Source of the DNA: Syntrophorhabdus sp. PtaB.Bin184
GTDB taxonomy: Bacteria; Desulfobacterota; Syntrophorhabdia; Syntrophorhabdales; Syntrophorhabdaceae
Assembly (NCBI GenBank): GCA_002067555.1
Contig: MVQQ01000192.1
Coordinates: forward strand, 1 to 20,997
DNA length: 20,997 bases
Direction of reading: 5' to 3'
Shown here: one piece after another, positions 15,816-20,997 of the stretch
How positions within the stretch are numbered: position 1 is the stretch's first letter
Layout: each line of letters begins with the position of its first letter
Notes under the pieces: model-generated
Told to the model about the DNA's origin: nothing
Seen by the model: the letters and a program-made list of their open reading frames with translations, nothing else
Databases searched by the model: none
Made by a program: the position numbers and the translations under genes

Positions 15816-16298
15816 ATGGACGAGAAGAACCGCAGCTCAATGCTGATCCTGCCGAACAACCTCTATTCGGTCCTTGCCGCTCAGGCCTACGCGGAGGAAC
15901 TGGCAAAGGAGGCCGGGTTTGACCTCGCAGAACGGGCGAGGGTCTGCCTGGCGCTCGAAGAGGCCATACTGAACGTGGTGACACACTCCTTCGGACCCGA
16001 GGTGACGGCCATGTATCAGGTTGCTTTCCGGGTCACCCATTCCACTTTTACTATCATTCTGCGTGACCATGGTGTGCCCTTTGAAGATGAGGTGCTGGCT
16101 CCGCGGGACATGACGGTATGTGACGTCGATGACTATCCCCCATCCGGCCTCGGGTTGCACATAATGCGCAACAGTGTGGATCATGTGGTGGTCAGAAACT
16201 GTCCCGTCGGCAAGGAACTCCGGCTCATCAAGCACCTGTCGCATCCGGCGCCGGACGGACAAAGCGGCGGCCGTGACCGACAGGACAGGGTGCAATGA
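15816..16298 (+). CDS. RsbW/SpoIIAB-like ATP-binding protein (HATPase_c_2), split copy
   Basis: The 160-residue protein is a stand-alone GHKL ATPase of the anti-sigma serine kinase type. N-box residues lie in LALEEAILNVVTHSF (45-59, Asn53), followed by the DxG box LRDHGVPF (82-89), SGLGLHIMRNSVD (110-122), and a terminal GKELRLIKHL (132-141). The ATP site looks intact. Family members phosphorylate anti-anti-sigma proteins or sequester sigma factors; no partner gene for that is in the window. AGGGAGG precedes ATG 15816. The stop overlaps the GNAT-like gene by ATGA. The pair matches, module for module, the fused protein encoded at 18876-20390, so it likely acts together with the GNAT-like protein as one complex. 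Confidence 0.82.
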   Translation: MDEKNRSSMLILPNNLYSVLAAQAYAEELAKEAGFDLAERARVCLALEEAILNVVTHSFGPEVTAMYQVAFRVTHSTFTIILRDHGVPFEDEVLAPRDMTVCDVDDYPPSGLGLHIMRNSVDHVVVRNCPVGKELRLIKHLSHPAPDGQSGGRDRQDRVQ

Positions 16299-17377
16299 TC
16301 CTCAATCTGGCCACGCATCGGGCATCATCTTCGTGTGTGCTCGATGGTGCCTCCCCCGGAAGCGCCGGGTTGAGCATCCGCCTGATGGACACACGTGACG
16401 CTCTGAGTGTGACAAGACTGTTCCGCAAGGTGTATGGCTTTACATATCCGATACGATACATGTATGACCCGGTCAGGCTTTCAGGGATGATCGCCGCAGG
16501 ACGGATCCGGTCGGCGGTGACCGTGACCGGGGAAGAGCGCGTGGTCGGACACTGCGCGCTTGTCGACAGGCGCGATGGCCTGGCGGCCATCGGGATGGCC
16601 CTCGTCGATCCGGAATACAGGCATAGCGAATACAACACCAGGATGGTCGTGCTCCTCGCCAATGAGGCCTGTCGAGGCACGTTTTCGGGTATATGCAGTG
16701 CGGTGATGACGGCACAGGTATACGCGCAGAGGGCGGGCCGGCACGTCGGGTTTCGACGGGTGGCGCTGGTCGTCGGCAGGATAAGCGCGGGGCGCACCTA
16801 CGACGGAGTCTCCAGGGGCAGGCGCATATCGGTCGCATACGGTTACCTGAGGCTGGAGGATCATGACGAGGCCTCCATTTATCCTCCCCGTCACCATCGC
16901 GAATTCATCGAGGCCATTCTGAGGAACGCGGGGGTCAAGAGGCGTCTGTCCGATCCGCGGGCGGGGGCGTCGTGCCCGCACGATGGTGATTGGTCGGCAA
17001 TTCACGTGAAGGCAACCCCGGGCGATGATCGCGCCACGATCGAGGTCCACCGCTACTGTACGGATACCTTTACACGCGTCAGAAGGATCATGAGGGCCCT
17101 TCTTGCCAGGAACGTCGAGCAGGTTGTATTGCTCCTTCCCCTGTCGCAAGCGCTGACGGCGGTCGCGACAGGGGAATTTGAGAGGAGGGGGTTCTTTTTC
17201 GCCGGGGTTCTGCCGCGATGCGGTATCGGCGACGCGCTGGTCCTTCAATACCTCAACGGCGTATCCATCGATTACGACGATATCCTCGTTGCCTCGGAAG
17301 ATCTCGCGGAGATCAAGGCGTACGTGCGCCAACACGATCCCGGCGTCAACTCAGAAAAACATTGCAGAAGGTCGTGA
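16295..17377 (+). CDS. GNAT-like protein with degenerate acetyl-CoA loop and conserved C-terminal domain
   Basis: Residues 26-185 follow a GNAT fold: LSIRLMDTRDALSVTRLFRK (26-45), VVGHCALVDR (83-92), and a helix containing AQVYAQRAGRHVGFRR (140-155). The acetyl-CoA pyrophosphate loop, normally RxxGxG/A, is here DPEYRHSEYNTRM (105-117) with no glycine, so catalysis is doubtful. A second domain (about 195-345) ends EFERRGFFFAGVLPRCGIGD (294-313), then ALVLQYLNGVSIDYDDI. The fused protein at 18876-20390 shares this part closely. It overlaps the ATPase gene by four bases and is followed after 22 bases by the DHA2 exporter. The first 25 residues are unlike the paralogue and may be a linker. A regulatory rather than enzymatic role is suggested by inference. 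Confidence 0.7.
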   Translation: MILNLATHRASSSCVLDGASPGSAGLSIRLMDTRDALSVTRLFRKVYGFTYPIRYMYDPVRLSGMIAAGRIRSAVTVTGEERVVGHCALVDRRDGLAAIGMALVDPEYRHSEYNTRMVVLLANEACRGTFSGICSAVMTAQVYAQRAGRHVGFRRVALVVGRISAGRTYDGVSRGRRISVAYGYLRLEDHDEASIYPPRHHREFIEAILRNAGVKRRLSDPRAGASCPHDGDWSAIHVKATPGDDRATIEVHRYCTDTFTRVRRIMRALLARNVEQVVLLLPLSQALTAVATGEFERRGFFFAGVLPRCGIGDALVLQYLNGVSIDYDDILVASEDLAEIKAYVRQHDPGVNSEKHCRRS

Positions 17378-17399
17378 AAGAGTGTAAGTAATTGCATTC

Positions 17400-18866
17400 A
17401 TGACGCGGTCTGCCAGATACGCCCCTCTTCTCATCGTCATCAGCGTCGCCTTCAGTTCCTTTCTGGTGCGTCTCAACAACTACATGGTCAATATCTCCCT
17501 GCCGACGATCACCCGTTCCTTCGGCGTGACCTCCAGCGACGCGTCCCGGATTATCTCTTCCTATCTCCTCATCATCACGACAACGCTCCTGCTCTTCGGG
17601 AAGCTCGGCGACAGGATAGGACTCAAGCGGGTCTTCATCTCGGGGTACATCATTTTCACCGTGGGCTCGCTCATGTGCGGGCTGTCGCACAATATCGATA
17701 TGCTCATCGGCTCACGGTTCATCCAGGGCATAGGCAGTGCCATGCTGCTCGCCGTGAGTTTCGCCATCATCTCCCATTTTCTCCCCGAGGGGAACACGGG
17801 CTGGGCATTCGGCATCACCTCCACCGCCTCCGCGCTCGGCGTGGCGACAGGCGCCCCGGTGGGCGGGATAATCACCGGTTACCTCTCGTGGAACTGGGCT
17901 TTCTTCATCAACGTGCCCGTCGGTATCGTCGCGGTGATCGTGGCAATGAAGTACATTCCCGGCAGGAAGGCCGGCAGTTTACCGGTGCAGGCGCGGGAGG
18001 GAGGACGCAGCGGGTTTGACTTCGTGGGGACCATCCTCAGCTTCGCGGGACTGGGTCTTCTCATCTATGGCCTCAACAACGGCAACAAGCACGGGTGGCT
18101 CTCTCCCCTTGTCGTCGGCTGCCTGGTGTCGGCCCTGGTTATCATCGGGGTTTTCATCGCCTGGGAGAGGCGCCACAAGGATCCTCTTCTTCACCTGGAC
18201 CTCTTCCTGGACTTGAGGTACGCCTTTGCCCTTATCGCCACCTTTCTCGCGTACATGCTCATCTCGGGAAACGCCTTTCTCATGCCCTTCTACCTGGAGG
18301 TGGTAAAGGGGCTCAACGCTCAAACCGCCGGTATGATGCTCCTCATCTATTCCATCATCTACGTCATACTGTCACCCGTGTCGGGCAGGCTCTCGGACAG
18401 AGTCAGTCCGGCCCTGCTGTGCAGCATAGCCATGACCTCGGCGACGGTGTGCGTTCTGTTTTTTTCCTTCACCCTGAAGTGGCATGGTCTCACGGTCGTC
18501 ATCGTCTACCTCGTGTGGCTGGCACTTTCCCTTGTCCTTTTCTTCTCGCCCAACAACAACCAGATCATGCGCTTCGCGCCGCCGGACAGGAAAGGCGTCT
18601 CCTCGGGGCTCTTCAATACGACGACGAACCTTGGTATGGTGGTGGGAGTCACCGTCATAGAAGTGGTCTTCTCAGCCGTCGCCTACGACTCCGCGGGCCC
18701 CACGGGAAAGGCCGCCCTGAAGGACCTCGTCGGCACCGGGTCCGTCGCGTCGGGTTTTACTCACGCGTACCTTACGGGGGCGTTGTGCTGTTTTCTGGCG
18801 CTTGTCTTCTCGCTTCTGGGCAGAAAGCGGGGCGGTGATGGCGGCCCCGGAACGAACAAAGCGTAG
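17400..18866 (+). CDS. MFS exporter, DHA2 family (EmrB/QacA type, 14 TM)
   Basis: The 488-residue membrane protein has about 14 hydrophobic segments. Motif A is GKLGDRIGLKR (67-77). The antiporter motif region reads GVATGAPVGGIITG (147-160), followed by SWNWAFFINVPVG (163-175), typical of DHA2 drug exporters. The first-helix motif is altered: FLVRLNNYMVNISLPTI (21-37) has no acidic residue where DHA2 proteins usually carry LDxTIVNVALP. The role is probably proton-driven export of a hydrophobic or toxic compound; the substrate is unknown. ATG 17400 has a poor ribosome site, and the gene starts 22 bases after the GNAT-like gene, so reinitiation is likely. It ends nine bases before the convergent fused gene. 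Confidence 0.87.
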   Translation: MTRSARYAPLLIVISVAFSSFLVRLNNYMVNISLPTITRSFGVTSSDASRIISSYLLIITTTLLLFGKLGDRIGLKRVFISGYIIFTVGSLMCGLSHNIDMLIGSRFIQGIGSAMLLAVSFAIISHFLPEGNTGWAFGITSTASALGVATGAPVGGIITGYLSWNWAFFINVPVGIVAVIVAMKYIPGRKAGSLPVQAREGGRSGFDFVGTILSFAGLGLLIYGLNNGNKHGWLSPLVVGCLVSALVIIGVFIAWERRHKDPLLHLDLFLDLRYAFALIATFLAYMLISGNAFLMPFYLEVVKGLNAQTAGMMLLIYSIIYVILSPVSGRLSDRVSPALLCSIAMTSATVCVLFFSFTLKWHGLTVVIVYLVWLALSLVLFFSPNNNQIMRFAPPDRKGVSSGLFNTTTNLGMVVGVTVIEVVFSAVAYDSAGPTGKAALKDLVGTGSVASGFTHAYLTGALCCFLALVFSLLGRKRGGDGGPGTNKA

Positions 18867-18875
18867 GGTGGAACG

Positions 18876-20390
18876 TCACTTCCTGTTAGGGTCGCAGGAT
18901 TCGACGTACGCAAGGATCTCCTGCCCCACCTCGTCAACGATCTTTATCTTGCTGTAATCCATGGGCACGTTATTGAGGTACTGCAGGAGTAATGCGTCTC
19001 CCACGTGGGAAAAGGGGAGGACCCCGGCAAAGAAGAAACCGAGCTCTTCGAACCTCCCGCACATGATCCCGGTGATGGGGTCCTCGAGGTTGAGGTATAA
19101 GGTTATCTGCTCCATTTTCTGATAGCAGAGGTTCTTCAATATGCCGCTCACCTGTGACAGGGTGTGTTCCCCGTACTGCTTGACCTCGATGACGGCCCTC
19201 TGGTATGTGGGAACCACCGTCACCTTCACCTCCGGTTCTCCCGCAACCTGGCGCATCGCTCCCGGAGGGGATTCGAAAAAAACCCTCTTCACGCCTATGG
19301 AACTGTATATCTTTTCTATCATGTCCCTGTGCCAGGCCGGGGGGAAGATCTGCACGTTCCCCGGATCATCGACTACCCTGTATCCGTAGGCGACGGACTC
19401 CCGCTGCGAAAGCGCCGCCTGTATGCCCTTAAAGGAACGGTCGGCGGGGATGAGGCCCGCCACGACGGCGCAGCGTTTGAAGCCCGCCTTCTGCCCGGCC
19501 TTCTGGGCGTATATGTGGTTCGTGACCGCCTTGCTGTATATGCCGGCGAGACCCACGGCGCGTGCCTCCTCGACGAGCTTCGTTATCATGACGCTCTGGC
19601 ATCCCTGGCCCCTGAAACCCGGCTCTACGACGGCCATTGCCGCCTCGGCGGTCTTGCTCGACGCATCGTCCCTGACGAGGGCCGCGTGCCCGACAACACG
19701 CTCATCCCCGGGGGTCACGGTCACCACGGAGATGATGGTGCCGTCCTCGTGCCGCTCAGCCAGCTTCTCCGGATAGTAAATGGTGTCGATGCCGTAGGAA
19801 TAGCCGTAGGCCCGATAGAAGAGCTTGGACACATCGTAGACCTCGGAGGGGCGTATGCGCCGGATGGAAAAGTCCTTCTTCTCCGGCGGCTCCACCGTCT
19901 TGACGGGTTCCGGGAAAGGGGCCAGCTCGGATTCTGTCCGTATCTCCTCTATGCTTTTGTAAGGAAGGTACTTGACGAGATGGAGTTCCTTTCCCTCGCG
20001 GCCCAGGTTCTGGAAGTGTATCTCGTCGACACCGTGCTTGATGAGATGCGAACCGAGCCCCGGCTGCTCGGCCGTCTCGATGTCGGAGGGCGGAACATAC
20101 TGGGGTACGAGATGGGGCGAATAGGGCAGTCCCTTGTCCTTGATGATGATCCTGATCCCTGCGGTGATGGGGTCGACGATGACCTGGTAACTCGCCTTCT
20201 CACCGGGTTCGAACGCGTGCTCCACCACGTTCGCGATGGCCTCTTCGAGGGCGATAAGGAGCATGGTCGTGTCCCGCTTGCTGTAGCCGCGGCGTTCCAT
20301 CACCTCCGATACGAAGGCCTGGATCGCCGGAAGATACCCGAGGTCGTTGGGAACGGTAAGGCTGGAGCCTTCAATTATCGCAGATTCCAT
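18876..20390 (-). CDS. Fused RsbW-like ATPase / GNAT / conserved C-terminal domain protein
   Basis: The 504-residue protein joins three parts. Residues 10-143 are an RsbW-like ATPase: LIALEEAIANVVEHAF (45-60, Asn54), KDKGLPY (84-90), GLGSHLIKHGVDEI (111-124), GKELHLVKYLP (133-143). After a proline- and glutamate-rich linker (145-172) comes a GNAT domain (173-340) with ERVVGHAALV (230-239) and an intact acetyl-CoA loop VEPGFRGQGCQSVM (255-268). The C-terminal part (345-504) carries FEELGFFFAGVLPFSHVGDA (447-466), then LLLQYLNNVPMDYSKI. It is the fused counterpart of the two genes at 15816-17377. GGGGAGG lies just before ATG 20390. The function is not established: it could be a sigma or partner-switch regulator with acetyl-CoA input, or a protein acetyltransferase. 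Confidence 0.83.
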   Translation of the reverse strand: MESAIIEGSSLTVPNDLGYLPAIQAFVSEVMERRGYSKRDTTMLLIALEEAIANVVEHAFEPGEKASYQVIVDPITAGIRIIIKDKGLPYSPHLVPQYVPPSDIETAEQPGLGSHLIKHGVDEIHFQNLGREGKELHLVKYLPYKSIEEIRTESELAPFPEPVKTVEPPEKKDFSIRRIRPSEVYDVSKLFYRAYGYSYGIDTIYYPEKLAERHEDGTIISVVTVTPGDERVVGHAALVRDDASSKTAEAAMAVVEPGFRGQGCQSVMITKLVEEARAVGLAGIYSKAVTNHIYAQKAGQKAGFKRCAVVAGLIPADRSFKGIQAALSQRESVAYGYRVVDDPGNVQIFPPAWHRDMIEKIYSSIGVKRVFFESPPGAMRQVAGEPEVKVTVVPTYQRAVIEVKQYGEHTLSQVSGILKNLCYQKMEQITLYLNLEDPITGIMCGRFEELGFFFAGVLPFSHVGDALLLQYLNNVPMDYSKIKIVDEVGQEILAYVESCDPNRK

Positions 20391-20440
20391 GATCCTCCCC
20401 TTTAAAATAGTCGCAAACCCGATCAGGACAAGTGGATGTA

Positions 20441-20446
20441 ATTATA
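20441..20446 (-). promoter_or_regulatory. Possible -10 element of the fused ATPase-GNAT gene
   Basis: On the minus strand a perfect TATAAT occurs about 50 bases before the start codon at 20390. No good -35 is present at 17 bases; the nearest TTGATG is about 21 bases away. The remaining 20391-20636 gap shows no gene. Confidence 0.35.
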
Positions 20447-20636
20447 CTCCACAGAGTTTCCCATCTTCATCAAAAAAGAAACATTGCTGCGATGAACCGT
20501 GCCCTTCCGGAACAGGGGCCCGAATGATGGAGAGGCGGGCGGCAGGGAGGCACCCAGGACGGTCTTCACGGTCTTGCGCGATCGAACGTCATTGTGCTAT
20601 CGTCTAGGCAAAACTAATGAACGATAAGGGGGGCAC

Positions 20637-20846
20637 ATGAAATTCAGCATGCATAATGTCTTGAAAGGGACGGTGAAGCTGACGGCATCCGAGGGGCCGC
20701 TGAGCGAGGCGCTGATCGAACTCGATCCCGGGACCGATGTCAGGTCAGCTGTCAGCACCAAAAGGCTCGAGGAGATGGGGCTCAAGCAGGGCAAACGGGT
20801 AACGCTGCTTATAAAGGCTATTGACGTTTCACTGGCTGTCGAATAG
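20637..20846 (+). CDS. mop: Molbindin (Mop-type single TOBE domain, molybdate/tungstate binding)
   Basis: The 69-residue protein matches molbindins in length and pattern: KFSMHNVLKGTVKLTASEG (2-20) corresponds to the family's ISARNQLxGxV start. A central strand ALIELDPGTDVRSAVS (25-40) and LGL-type turn EEMGLKQGKRVTLLIKA (45-61) precede the final VSLAVE. Mop proteins assemble into hexamers that store or buffer molybdate or tungstate oxyanions in the cytoplasm. AAGGGGGG sits just before ATG 20637. Neighbouring molybdenum transport genes are not in the window; the truncated gene at 20949 may or may not be related. The presence fits an anaerobe using molybdenum or tungsten enzymes. Confidence 0.88.
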   Translation: MKFSMHNVLKGTVKLTASEGPLSEALIELDPGTDVRSAVSTKRLEEMGLKQGKRVTLLIKAIDVSLAVE

Positions 20847-20948
20847 AAGCTTTTCGCAGGTATTACGGAGAGTCTATTCTTGCAGCCTCAAGCGTCCGGC
20901 GAAGTCGGGTTGCCATGTTTGTAGTCGTGCAGACAACAGGAGGTTGCC

Positions 20949-20997
20949 ATGGACCGGGAAGACGCTGATGCTCAGGACGTACGGGTTCTGTCGGGGG
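20949..20997 (+). CDS. Start of an unidentified gene, cut by the window edge
   Basis: ATG 20949 is preceded by a perfect AGGAGG (20938-20943) at 5 bases and opens MDREDADAQDVRVLSG before the sequence ends. Sixteen residues are too few to name a family. It is co-oriented with the molbindin gene, about 100 bases downstream of it. Confidence 0.55.
   Translation, partial: MDREDADAQDVRVLSG

Noticed and set aside
19164..20405. 413-codon open frame on the plus strand
   Set aside because: It is a shadow of the fused ATPase-GNAT gene, whose motifs on the minus strand are unmistakable.
1..20997. CRISPR array, insertion sequence, rRNA or tRNA
   Set aside because: No regularly spaced repeats, transposase frames or conserved RNA sequences were seen.

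Overview
The window looks like a chromosomal segment of an anaerobic or syntrophic bacterium, most plausibly of the former Deltaproteobacteria (Syntrophorhabdus-like or relatives). This is an inference from gene content: Shine-Dalgarno-led genes, a NarL-type two-component pair, RsbW-like ATPases, a molbindin, and two genes otherwise known as methanogenesis markers. No rRNA, tRNA, insertion sequence or CRISPR array was seen. The window is tightly packed, and almost all space is filled by about 16 convincing genes plus one gene that runs off the right edge.

Left part (1-4157): a small pyridoxamine-phosphate-oxidase-like flavoprotein gene on the minus strand is followed by a repeat-rich 0.5 kb regulatory region. 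A plus-strand operon then carries a methanogenesis-marker-11 homologue (DDTD motif), an MtxX/methanogenesis-marker-4 homologue that is apparently frameshifted in a run of seven G, and an aromatic-acid/H+ symporter-type MFS transporter.

Middle part (4187-13450): everything is on the minus strand. In the direction of transcription there is an amino-acid permease (APC2), a tyrosine-phosphatase-like protein lacking its phosphate-binding arginine, and a membrane acyltransferase that ends at a clear terminator. Next comes a second, closely similar permease (APC1), translationally coupled to a large Rossmann-fold protein, and then a type-B ABC exporter with fused membrane and ATPase domains. The two permeases are paralogues with different partners.

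Right part (13709-20997): a PAS histidine kinase and NarL-type response regulator are transcribed divergently from APC2 and overlap by ATGA. After a 0.34 kb region dense in palindromes and holding a possible six-codon leader ORF, an operon encodes an RsbW-like ATPase, a GNAT-like protein and a 14-TM DHA2 exporter. Convergent to it is a 504-residue protein in which the same ATPase and GNAT modules are fused. The split GNAT copy has lost the acetyl-CoA loop while a shared C-terminal domain is kept. A molybdate-binding Mop gene and the first 16 codons of an unidentified gene close the window.

The two systems that most deserve follow-up are (1) the methanogenesis-marker pair coupled to a carboxylate transporter, and (2) the fused and split ATPase-GNAT-C-domain proteins flanking an exporter. 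Family assignments rest on recognised motifs and remembered family features, not on database searches.
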